DNA of 5,984 nt, taken from positions 1 to 5,984 of the forward strand of contig JAFGWO010000171.1 in assembly GCA_016937135.1 (NCBI GenBank), read 5' to 3'. Position numbers and translations under genes: made by a program. This DNA comes from Pseudomonadota bacterium (GTDB lineage Bacteria > BMS3Abin14). Under the pieces are notes generated by a model. That model saw only the letters and a program-made list of their open reading frames with translations, was not told the origin of the DNA and made no database searches. Below, one piece after another: positions 1 through 5,912 of the stretch. Numbering within the stretch: the stretch's first letter is position 1; each line of letters starts with the position of its first letter.

Positions 1-1
1 C

Positions 2-862
2 GCCGACAGGAGGGAAAGTGTCCCCTCGCCGGCCATCCCCGAAAAAGAGGAACAACCCCAACCCCCTTCCGCCCGGAAGACCACACCCGCTGAATCAGCG
101 GTGCCGGCCGCCACGGAAGGGGGATCCCTCAACCATCCAGGGGTTTTAAAGGACGATATCAGCCGCGGCGGAAACGGAGCCACTAAGGTTGCCATCACCT
201 TTGACGGCGGAAGCTACGACAACGCCGCCGGCAAGATCCTCGATGTCCTGAAGGAAAAAGGCCTTACCGCCACCTTTTTTCTCACAGGCGAATTTATGGA
301 AAGGCATCCTGAAATAACGAGGAGGATCGCCCGGGAAGGCCACGAGGTGGGGAACCACACCTACAGCCACCTGCACCTGACGACCTTCGGGAAAAACTAC
401 CGGCACGAGACCCTTCCGGGGGTGACAAGGGAACTTGTCCTGGGTGAATTGCTGAGAAACGAGGATCTCTTTTCCTCCCTGACCGGACGGACGATGGTCA
501 AACTGTGGCGGGCCCCCTACGGGGAACACAACAGGACCATCCGGGGGTGGGCGGCCGAGGCCGGGTACCGCCATGTTTCCTGGACCTACGACCCGGAAAC
601 CCGCAAAAGCCTTGACTCCCTGGACTGGGTATCCGATCGGACGAGCGCTCTCTATCTGACCTCGGACCAGATCATCGAGAAGATCATCTCCTTTGACACC
701 GAGACGGATCTCGGGCTTTCCGGCGGCATCGTGCTTTTTCATCTCGGGTCGGAGCGCAGTCAGGACCATTTTTATCCCAAACTGGGGGTTCTCATCGATC
801 GGATCCAGGAGAGAGGCTATATAGTCGGTCCGGTGAGCGGCCTTCTTGAAACCGGAGGGTAG
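2..862 (+). CDS. Polysaccharide deacetylase (NodB homology domain), 5' end outside the window
   Basis: The frame is open from the first complete codon at position 2 to the TAG at 860-862, so the true start lies upstream. The GTG at 101 is only an internal possible start. The first ~45 visible residues are rich in Pro, Glu, Ala and Ser, like the linker of a secreted or lipid-anchored protein. A complete NodB domain follows. Numbering from GTG 101: motif 1 is TFDGG, with catalytic-base Asp35 but Gly36 where classic TFDDG proteins have a metal-binding Asp; motif 2 is HTYSH (His86, His90); motif 3 is RAPY (137-140); motif 4 is DSLDW (172-176); motif 5 is VLFHLG with His214. Family members remove acetyl groups from N-acetylated sugars in peptidoglycan or exopolysaccharide, usually outside the cytoplasm. 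The family call is firm. The substrate is unknown, and the missing N-terminus prevents a localisation call. Confidence 0.9.
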   Translation, partial: ADRRESVPSPAIPEKEEQPQPPSARKTTPAESAVPAATEGGSLNHPGVLKDDISRGGNGATKVAITFDGGSYDNAAGKILDVLKEKGLTATFFLTGEFMERHPEITRRIAREGHEVGNHTYSHLHLTTFGKNYRHETLPGVTRELVLGELLRNEDLFSSLTGRTMVKLWRAPYGEHNRTIRGWAAEAGYRHVSWTYDPETRKSLDSLDWVSDRTSALYLTSDQIIEKIISFDTETDLGLSGGIVLFHLGSERSQDHFYPKLGVLIDRIQERGYIVGPVSGLLETGG

Positions 863-955
863 AAAAGAAGGAAGAAGGAGACCCTTATTCCCGCCAAATT
901 TGTGCACGGAAGATCTCCGGGCTGCGGGTTTCGAATCCGGATCGCGCAACCGGTG
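863..955. other. Short intergenic stretch with nothing recognised
   Basis: This lies between the deacetylase stop and the structured repeat. A purine-rich GGAAGAAGGAGA stretch resembles a ribosome binding site but no start codon with a credible frame follows. I see no hairpin with a T run that would serve as an intrinsic terminator for the deacetylase gene. Confidence 0.5.
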
Positions 956-1112
956 TTGATGGCTTCGTAAAAAGGCATCAACGCGCCCCGGGTGGGCCGC
1001 CCGAATCAAGGACCGTTGTTGTAAGTCCTTGATTCGTAAGGAAAGCGAAAATGACACTTTTCGCTTTCCGTGGAGCGAAAAGTCCCGCATGGACTTTTTG
1101 CGGCTCTGTCAA
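956..1112 (+). repeat. Structured intergenic repeat, copy 1: multi-hairpin, MITE-like element with imperfect terminal inverted repeats
   Basis: The two ends (956-976 and 1092-1112) are imperfect inverted repeats, 14 of 21 positions matching; the left end begins TTGATGGCTTCGTAAAAAG. Hairpins inside, in order: 955-961 with 976-982 (7 bp, 14-nt loop); 1002-1013 with 1025-1036 (perfect 12 bp, 11-nt loop); 1040-1051 with 1058-1069 (perfect 12 bp, 6-nt loop TGACAC); 1075-1085 with 1091-1101 (11 bp including one G-T wobble, 5-nt loop). It has no reading frame of its own. An inverted second copy starts at about 5913. The ends and size suggest a non-autonomous mobile repeat or a REP-like structured element; which one is inference. 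It stops 19 bp before rmuC, so any rmuC promoter must lie in it or upstream of it. Confidence 0.8.
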
Positions 1113-1117
1113 TGTTT

Positions 1118-1125
1118 AGGAAAGG
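1118..1125 (+). promoter_or_regulatory. Ribosome binding site of rmuC
   Basis: AGGAAAGG sits 6 nt before the ATG at 1132 and supports that start over the second in-frame ATG at 1141. It begins only 5 nt after the end of the structured repeat. Confidence 0.6.
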
Positions 1126-1131
1126 TCATTT

Positions 1132-2394
1132 ATGGGTGACATGGAATCCATTATTCTCATCCTTGCCGTTGCGGGAGCATTCGCAGCCGGTTTTCTCCTG
1201 GCCTGGCTGGTGGCCAGATCGAAGGTGGCTTCCCTGAAAACCGAACTCCGGATGACCCGGGAAAAGGCGGAGGAAAACCTCCGGCTCATCCGCGAGGCGA
1301 AGGAATCCATGGGAGATGCCTTTAAGGCCTTGTCCTCCGATGCCCTCAAATCAAGCAGCACACAGTTTCTTCAGATCGCCCGCCTGGAGCTGGAAAGGCT
1401 TCAGTCCGAAGCCAGGGGGGATCTGGAAAAGAGGCAGGAAGCGGTGGCGCACCTGGTGGTCCCCATCCGGGAATCCCTGGAGAGGTTCGACGGCCAGGTC
1501 CGGAAGCTCGAGAGCGTGCGCCAGGAAGCCTACGTGGAACTCCGTGAGCAGATCCGCCATCTCTCGGCGGGCCAGGAAAGCCTCAAGAACGAGACCGGGA
1601 ATCTGGTCAAGGCCCTCCGCAGTCCCGTCGTCCGGGGGAGGTGGGGCGAGATACAGCTCAAAAGGGTCGTCGAGATCGCCGGAATGCTCTCTTACTGTGA
1701 TTTTGTGGAACAGGAATCGGTCACCACGGAGGACGGCCGCCTGCGCCCGGATCTTATTGTCCGCCTTCCCGGGAACAAGAATGTCGTCGTTGACGCGAAG
1801 GCCCCGCTGCAGGCCTTCCTGGACTCCCTGGAGACCGGCGATGAGGATCGCAAAAAGGCCTGTCTCCAAAGCCACGCGAGGCAGATCAGGGATCATATGA
1901 ACAACCTGGGATCCAAGGGATACTGGGAGCGGATCCCGGGGTCGACCGAGTTCGTCGTCATGTTCCTTCCCGGGGAAAATTTCTTTTCCGCCGCCCTTGA
2001 GCAGGATCCGGGCCTGATCGAACAGGGGGTGGAAAAGAGGGTCATCCTGGCGACCCCCACGACCCTGATCGCCCTCCTCAGGGCGGTTGCTTACGGATGG
2101 CGGCAGGAAACCATCGCCGAGAGCGCCCACCTTGTCAGCGAACTGGGGAAAGAGCTCTACGACAGGCTTCGGGTCATGGCCGAACATTTCTCCGGTGTCG
2201 GGAAGGGTCTGGATAAAGCCGTTGAGGCCTATAACCGGGCCGCGGCCTCCCTTGAGAGCCGGGTCCTCGTCAGCGCCCGGCGTTTTGCGGATTACGGTGC
2301 CGGAACATCCCGCGAGATACCCCAGGTGGACCAGGTGGAGAAGGACACCCGCCGCCTTCAGATCCCCGACGGGGACGAAAAGGACAAGGATTAA
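1132..2394 (+). CDS. rmuC: DNA recombination protein RmuC
   Basis: A 420-residue protein with the usual RmuC architecture. Residues 7-28 form one hydrophobic N-terminal helix that would anchor it in the inner membrane. Residues 34-160 are a long charged coiled coil. The PD-(D/E)XK nuclease-like core then follows: GRWGE (169-173), RPD (205-207) followed by a hydrophobic strand, and Asp221-Ala-Lys223 preceding a Pro, then FLPGEN (278-283) and ATPTTL (307-312). The C-terminus is Asp/Lys-rich and polar. RmuC is known from E. coli as a factor limiting rearrangement at inverted repeats; its biochemistry is poorly defined. Length and motifs are typical and the gene looks intact. It seems to stand alone: the structured repeat separates it from the deacetylase and the small [E/D]RR gene starts 62 bp downstream. 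Confidence 0.95.
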   Translation: MGDMESIILILAVAGAFAAGFLLAWLVARSKVASLKTELRMTREKAEENLRLIREAKESMGDAFKALSSDALKSSSTQFLQIARLELERLQSEARGDLEKRQEAVAHLVVPIRESLERFDGQVRKLESVRQEAYVELREQIRHLSAGQESLKNETGNLVKALRSPVVRGRWGEIQLKRVVEIAGMLSYCDFVEQESVTTEDGRLRPDLIVRLPGNKNVVVDAKAPLQAFLDSLETGDEDRKKACLQSHARQIRDHMNNLGSKGYWERIPGSTEFVVMFLPGENFFSAALEQDPGLIEQGVEKRVILATPTTLIALLRAVAYGWRQETIAESAHLVSELGKELYDRLRVMAEHFSGVGKGLDKAVEAYNRAAASLESRVLVSARRFADYGAGTSREIPQVDQVEKDTRRLQIPDGDEKDKD

Positions 2395-2456
2395 AATCCT
2401 CCCCGGGGGTTCCCTTCCGAGGGATCCGTGCCGGGTCTTTCCTCCGGTGAAGCCGC

Positions 2457-2675
2457 ATGTTTAACAGAAGAACAGGGGAATGGGAGCGTCGGGGTTTTTC
2501 CCCTCCGCCGGACGGGGCGGGGGAGAGGCGTCAGGGGCAGGTCGACCGACGGCAGGGCCTTTTCGAGCGCCGGGGGCGGATCACGGATCGACGAAGCCGC
2601 CGTTCCCTTTTCCATACCGGAGTCCTCGAACGGCGTTCCCGATTCATGGACCGCAGAAAAAAAAGCAGGGCCTGA
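2457..2675 (+). CDS. Small Arg-rich protein with seven-residue [E/D]RR repeats, function unknown
   Basis: A 72-residue, strongly basic protein. The tripeptide [E/D]RR occurs at residues 10, 23, 30, 37, 44, 58 and 65; from residue 23 on the spacing is exactly seven, with one turn (51) skipped. The seven tripeptides use seven different codon spellings (for example GAGCGTCGG, GAGAGGCGT, GACCGACGG, GATCGACGA, GAACGGCGT), so the pattern is not a simple DNA repeat and looks kept at protein level. An in-frame TGA at 2448 makes ATG 2457 the first possible start; the ribosome binding site is weak (GGTGAAG at 2446-2452). There is no signal peptide or membrane segment. Acid-Arg-Arg repeats on a heptad suit a salt-bridged helix or binding to an acidic partner such as nucleic acid; that is inference. 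I recall Arg-rich [E/D]RR small proteins in deltaproteobacteria but cannot name a family. Confidence 0.65.
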   Translation: MFNRRTGEWERRGFSPPPDGAGERRQGQVDRRQGLFERRGRITDRRSRRSLFHTGVLERRSRFMDRRKKSRA

Positions 2676-2698
2676 CAGCGGGGCAAAACCAACGTTTT

Positions 2699-2735
2699 CC
2701 GGGAACCGGAGCCCGGGTCGGGCCCCGGGTCCCGG
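2699..2735. terminator. GC-rich hairpin between two convergent genes, possible two-way terminator
   Basis: CCCGGG at 2712-2717 can pair with CCCGGG at 2724-2729 around a 6-nt loop, extended by CCGGGA (2699-2704) with TCCCGG (2730-2735) across a 7-nt bulge on the left arm. It sits in the 67-bp gap between the ends of the [E/D]RR gene and the DUF6429 gene. Neither side has a clean T run, so termination is only inferred from position. Confidence 0.35.
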
Positions 2736-2742
2736 GGAATGG

Positions 2743-2973
2743 TCAGGAAAAGTGCTTTCGGAAGAGTTCCTCCGACCTCTTGCGGCCCTCTTCGGTGAGT
2801 TCGACCGATCGGGACTTGCTCTTGGGATTTCCGATGAAACCCTTTTGATGAAGTCGGTCCAGAATTTCCCAGTCATATCCTTTCCACGTCCGGAATCCGG
2901 ACGCTTCCCGGAAAGTCGTCAGGGACATAAGCGCCAGGACCGCGTCATCTGCCGATTCTTCCTTGTATTTCAT
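2743..2973 (-). CDS. DUF6429-family small protein
   Basis: A 76-residue cytoplasmic protein beginning MKYKEESADDAVLALMSL. It has the features I associate with DUF6429: an N-terminal DAVLALMSLT helix, a central FRTWKGYDWEILDRLHQKGFI block, and a C-terminal SVELTEEGRKRSEELF segment. The 'LDRLHQKGFI...LTEEG' pattern resembles the end of a small winged-helix domain (recognition helix, then wing), but the family has no established function that I know of. The ATG at 2973 is chosen over the GTG at 2982 because GGAGG ends 8 nt before the ATG, while the GTG overlaps it. The gene converges with the [E/D]RR gene, and its 5' end lies just where the DUF748 remnant begins on the other strand. Confidence 0.8.
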   Translation of the reverse strand: MKYKEESADDAVLALMSLTTFREASGFRTWKGYDWEILDRLHQKGFIGNPKSKSRSVELTEEGRKRSEELFRKHFS

Positions 2974-2979
2974 CCTTTT

Positions 2980-2988
2980 CACCTCCCT
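2980..2988 (-). promoter_or_regulatory. Ribosome binding site that sets the DUF6429 gene start
   Basis: On the minus strand AGGGAGGTG lies 8 nt (counted from GGAGG) before the ATG at 2973. It overlaps the alternative GTG at 2982-2980, which rules that codon out as a natural start. Confidence 0.7.
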
Positions 2989-3005
2989 TTCTGTTTGTGG
3001 AATGA

Positions 3006-3748
3006 CCGGGAAGTTGCAAAGGCCGGGCCAGAGGGACTACCGGTCCCGGGGAAGGGGACCTTAACGATCCCGATTTCGAACTTTTGGATGTCATTTTAAA
3101 GGTAACCGGAAACGCCCTGGAAAAGGGCGTGCGCGCCTGTTACCAGTCCCTCGGGGTGACGTTCCTGTCCGGGGGTCTTATCCCCCCGGCACCTTCACCC
3201 TTCCCGGTCAGGTCTTCAAGGGCGCTGCCACCGTTTCCTTCGGTCCGGTGGTCTTTGATCCCCTGGCCACATTGCTTTCGGCCGAACATGAAAAGTTCCT
3301 CACACAGCTGGCTGCTTCCCTCACGGAAAAACCCTGCAGCCGCCTTATCATCATCGGCAAGGTGACAAACCGCGACATCATGGCCCTCCAGCGGCAATCG
3401 CCGGCCTATGCCGGCACTATCGCTGCCGGCCTGACGGAGGAGGTTGAAGGCGAGGAGCCTGCAGGTGGGTTGTCGGGGGTGGAAGGAGCCCAAACCCCTG
3501 AAGGGGCTCTTGAAGGGGCTCTCTTGCCGCAGCCGGAGATTCCTGTGGAACCCCCTTCCATCGAAGACATGCCCCTGACGGACGGGGAGAGGGAGGAACT
3601 GACCGGCCTGGCCAAGGACCGGGCGGAAAACGTAAAGGATTTCCTTGTGGAGAAGGGCGGACTGGATTCGGAGCGGTTCTTTATCCTCTATTCCGAGGTG
3701 GAAAAGGAAGCGGGCGGTCCTCCACCCAGGGTTGAGCTATCCATCTGA
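3006..3748 (+). pseudogene. 3' remnant of a DUF748 (AsmA-like) envelope protein gene, truncated and frameshifted
   Basis: The C-terminal end of a DUF748 protein can be read only by joining three frames. The first piece (from about 3013) gives GLPVPGKG. The second, from about 3058, gives DLNDPDFELLDVILKVTGNA followed by LEKGVRACYQSLGVTFLSGG. The third, from about 3174, gives SYPPGTFTLPGQVFKGAATV, then FDPLATLLSAEHEKFL, LAKDRAENVKDFLVEKGG and the terminal PRVELSI before TGA 3746-3748. The joins fall at G runs (3054-3057 and 3171-3175), where one added G would restore the frame. Family proteins usually run to many hundreds of residues; only about 240 remain. Upstream of about 3006 no frame continues the family, and the DUF6429 gene occupies that place. 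The stretch 3248-3748 could still be translated from GTG 3248, but I see no ribosome binding site. If the G-run losses were sequencing errors, the gene would still lack its 5' part. Confidence 0.65.
3499..3522 (+). repeat. Perfect 12-bp tandem duplication inside the DUF748 remnant
   Basis: TGAAGGGGCTCT at 3499-3510 is repeated exactly at 3511-3522, doubling the residues EGAL in frame in the Pro/Glu/Gly-rich linker. An exact copy suggests a recent slippage event in a low-constraint segment. Confidence 0.8.
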
Positions 3749-5113
3749 TCCCTGCTGCGCCTCGATCTTACCCAACAGCCTGTTTGCCTCCGATTCCCGA
3801 TTTTCCCTGCGGAAAGCCTCGATGGATTCCCTCAGTTCGTCGAGCTGGGGCGACCGGATCACGGGAAGGTTCTCTGTGCCCCTCTTGTCGAGATGTTCCA
3901 GGACCGTGGCCACATCCATCCCGGCCGGGTCGAAAGCGGGCTGGTAGGCCGGGACCTTTTCCTTTTCCAGACGCACACAGGTGATGACCCCGGCCTCCAC
4001 GAGTTCGTGGAGGAGCTGTCTTAAAAGACGGACGGGGATGCCCAGCTTCAGGGAGATGGTGTTCTCCTCCATGGGATTTTCCCCCGGGCGGAAATTTTCC
4101 ACGAGGAGGTTGACGATCCGCAGGGCGAGGAGCTTGCGAAAGGCAGGACTGGCCATGTTGACGTCCGGCTCGAACTCGTAGGTGTCCACGTTCTGGGTGG
4201 CGAAGGAAAGCTCGGCCCCGGAAAGGACGATCATCCAGCTCGCCTGCAGCCAGATTAGGAAAAGGGGCAGGGCCGCGAAGCTTCCATAGATGGCGTTGTA
4301 TCTCGCGACCCCGACCTGGAAGGTCACATAGACCATCTGGAAAACCTGGTAGACCGTCCCCGCGACGATGCCCGCGAGGAGGGCGGCCCTGAATTTGACG
4401 CGGGTGTTGGGCATGAAGACGTATAGAAATGTGAACATGAACCAGATGGCCACCAGGGGGAGGAGGCGCAGGCCGATCTGGATCAGCGGGCTGAAATATC
4501 CCAGGATCTTCAGCCGGTCCAGGATGGCTTCCATCTGGCTTGTTACGATGACCGTTACCGCGCTGGAGCTGACAAATGCCAGGGGCAGCAGGAGCAACAG
4601 GCTCAGGTAATCGGCTACCTTGCGCGCCCAGCTCCTGGGTTCCTGAACCCCCCAGATCTCGTTGAAGCTTTGCTCGATGTTGGACAGGACCTTGATGACC
4701 GTCCAGATCAGAAAGGCGAAGCCGACCCCGGCCACCAGGCCGCCTTTCGTGTTTTCCAGGAGGCGGTTGGCAAAGACGATGATCTGGGTGGCCACCTCCC
4801 CGTGGGCCGCCAGGGCCTTGGTGATCTCGATCTCAAGGGTCTTCTGGAACCCGAACCCCTTGGCTACGCCGAAGATCATGGCAAGGACCGGGACAATGGA
4901 AAGGAGGGAATAAAAGGTGAGGGAACTGGCCCTCATCTGTCCCCTGTTTTCCACGAAGCCTCTCAGCGTCAGGAGGATGATCCGGAGGGCCCTTACCCCG
5001 ATCCACCTGAAAAAACCCGTCTCACCTTTCCGGATCCTCCAGATCCCCGTTTTCAGGAAGGAAAGGAGGTCCTGGAAGGAAAATTTTTTCAGTGACGAAG
5101 GATTTTCGTTCAT
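3737..5113 (-). CDS. YihY/UPF0761-family inner-membrane protein with C-terminal winged-helix-like domain
   Basis: 458 residues. A cytoplasmic N-terminus (1-40) leads into the YihY core with about six membrane segments, near residues 63-88, 125-145, 169-192, 208-234, 242-266 and 278-300. Family-typical stretches include ASSLTFYSLLSIVPVLA (62-78), IYGSFAALPLFLIWLQ (275-290) and LSGAELSFA (297-305). Residues about 322-400 are soluble and resemble a winged helix (LKLGIPVRLLRQLLHELVEA, then GVITCVRLEKEKVPAYQP), and a charged tail ends the protein. Proteins of this family were once called ribonuclease BN (Rbn); that name belongs to another protein, and a transport role is possible but unproven. The start ATG overlaps the thioesterase stop as ATGA, so translation is probably coupled; no strong ribosome binding site is visible, only GGGGGC 6 nt upstream. 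The last 12 bases overlap the DUF748 remnant's end convergently. Confidence 0.9.
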   Translation of the reverse strand: MNENPSSLKKFSFQDLLSFLKTGIWRIRKGETGFFRWIGVRALRIILLTLRGFVENRGQMRASSLTFYSLLSIVPVLAMIFGVAKGFGFQKTLEIEITKALAAHGEVATQIIVFANRLLENTKGGLVAGVGFAFLIWTVIKVLSNIEQSFNEIWGVQEPRSWARKVADYLSLLLLLPLAFVSSSAVTVIVTSQMEAILDRLKILGYFSPLIQIGLRLLPLVAIWFMFTFLYVFMPNTRVKFRAALLAGIVAGTVYQVFQMVYVTFQVGVARYNAIYGSFAALPLFLIWLQASWMIVLSGAELSFATQNVDTYEFEPDVNMASPAFRKLLALRIVNLLVENFRPGENPMEENTISLKLGIPVRLLRQLLHELVEAGVITCVRLEKEKVPAYQPAFDPAGMDVATVLEHLDKRGTENLPVIRSPQLDELRESIEAFRRENRESEANRLLGKIEAQQGSDG

Positions 5114-5871
5114 GGTCTGCCCCCGGATTTGCCTTCCCGTTTTTTCCAGACGGTCCGCAATCTCGCCGCTTCCTTCCCGCCAGGTTCGGTAATGAGCCGA
5201 TGGAGACAGGTCCCGTCCTCCCGGACCTCGGTAGCCACCGTTGTTTCCTGACCAAAGAAGATCTCCCTCTTGTAGCTGACCTCGATGCCGATGAGAACCC
5301 TGTCTGAAAGATACCCCTCAGGAACGGATTCCAGGGACCACAGGATGTGCTGCACGTGGTTGACGTGCCTGTTAAGGTCGGTGTCAGAGACCCGAACGGA
5401 AAAACATCGGGTGATATCCTGCCTCCGGGGAAGGGGAAGGGTTTTGAAATCATCCTCGATGGCCCTCATTTCCGTCGGCGGATAGCCTTTCAGGGCCACA
5501 TCCCTGTCTGAGGGCCGACCCGTCTTGAGATCCACGATGAGCCACGAACTCGTTGCAAGAAGGAGTTCCTCCCCCTGGGGATCGAGGATCTTCCACTCAC
5601 GGAGGTGGAAGGGTCTTTGGGAGCCGGAATACCAGGTCTGGATCCGGACCTGTTCTTTGGAACGGGGATAGCGCAGGATCCTGATATGATACCGGGAAAG
5701 GACCCAGGTAAGGCCCAGGGGAAAGAGGTCGAAGACCGAGGACCCGAGATGGATGCTGTGATCAAAGGCGGCGTCCTGAAGATAATTCAAAAGGGCGCCG
5801 GGGAGCGCGGTTTTGCCGTAACCCGCTTCACAGGGCCTGACGCTGTAAGTGATCTCGTGGATGCCCGACAT
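5110..5871 (-). CDS. Acyl-ACP thioesterase (FatA/FatB-like, double hot-dog fold)
   Basis: 253 residues, the usual size for bacterial members of this family. The N-terminal hot-dog half runs from ITYSVRPCEAGYGKTALPGA, with the long helix LLNYLQDAAFDHSIHLG (27-43), through TWVLSRYHIRI and an FHLREWKI strand to SSWLIVDLKTGRP (108-120). The second half starts near residue 152. DTDLNRHVNHVQHILWSLE (163-181) matches the plant signature D-x-N-x-H-V-N, giving Asp165, Asn167 and His169 as active-site candidates. Glu203 in SYKRE aligns with the catalytic-region Glu of plant enzymes; Ile204 stands where they have Cys, as is common in bacteria. It would release free fatty acids from acyl carrier protein in the cytoplasm. 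ATG 5871 is preferred over the ATG at 5928 because GGGAGGAGAG precedes it directly and the upstream ATG lies inside the structured repeat. It is the first gene of an operon with the YihY gene. Confidence 0.9.
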   Translation of the reverse strand: MSGIHEITYSVRPCEAGYGKTALPGALLNYLQDAAFDHSIHLGSSVFDLFPLGLTWVLSRYHIRILRYPRSKEQVRIQTWYSGSQRPFHLREWKILDPQGEELLLATSSWLIVDLKTGRPSDRDVALKGYPPTEMRAIEDDFKTLPLPRRQDITRCFSVRVSDTDLNRHVNHVQHILWSLESVPEGYLSDRVLIGIEVSYKREIFFGQETTVATEVREDGTCLHRLITEPGGKEAARLRTVWKKREGKSGGRP

Positions 5872-5881
5872 CTCTCCTCCC
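5872..5881 (-). promoter_or_regulatory. Ribosome binding site that sets the thioesterase start
   Basis: On the minus strand GGGAGGAGAG lies directly before the ATG at 5871-5869 (4 nt from GGAGG). The alternative ATG at 5928 has no such site and would add 19 residues unlike the family's N-terminus. Confidence 0.75.
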
Positions 5882-5912
5882 GAACGTCCGGCTCCCTCGA
5901 CCCGGACTGCGG

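Noticed and set aside
923..945. GGGTTTCGAATCC looks like a tRNA T-arm
   Set aside because: The bases on either side of TTCGAAT do not form a 5-bp stem, and no anticodon arm, D arm or acceptor stem can be found around it.
146..1090. Long minus-strand open frame of 314 codons opposite the deacetylase
   Set aside because: It is the antisense shadow of the deacetylase in GC-rich DNA, runs through the hairpin repeat, and shows no family motif; the plus strand carries all five NodB motifs.
1075..1101. Hairpin followed by TTTTT as an intrinsic terminator
   Set aside because: The T run is part of the stem itself, the stem is A/T-rich at its base, and the same structure occurs upstream of another gene. 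It is better explained as part of the repeat.
1351..2187. Minus-strand open frame of 278 codons inside rmuC
   Set aside because: It is wholly opposite a clear RmuC coding sequence, with Pro/Gly/Asp/His-rich shadow composition and no recognisable domain.
2428..3099. Plus-strand open frame of 223 codons covering the [E/D]RR gene, the gap and the DUF6429 gene
   Set aside because: Low-complexity Gly/Pro/Ser/Arg composition, in conflict with two better-supported genes. Only its last ~15 codons matter, as part of the DUF748 remnant.
3084..3365. Plus-strand open frame of 93 codons starting MDVILKV
   Set aside because: Its first ~30 codons are a piece of the DUF748 remnant, and after the G run at 3171-3175 it is out of frame and reads as Pro/Ser-rich noise.
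4670..5095. Plus-strand open frame of 141 codons opposite the YihY gene
   Set aside because: Asp/Gly/Glu/Pro-rich antisense shadow of a convincing membrane protein; no motif or ribosome binding site.
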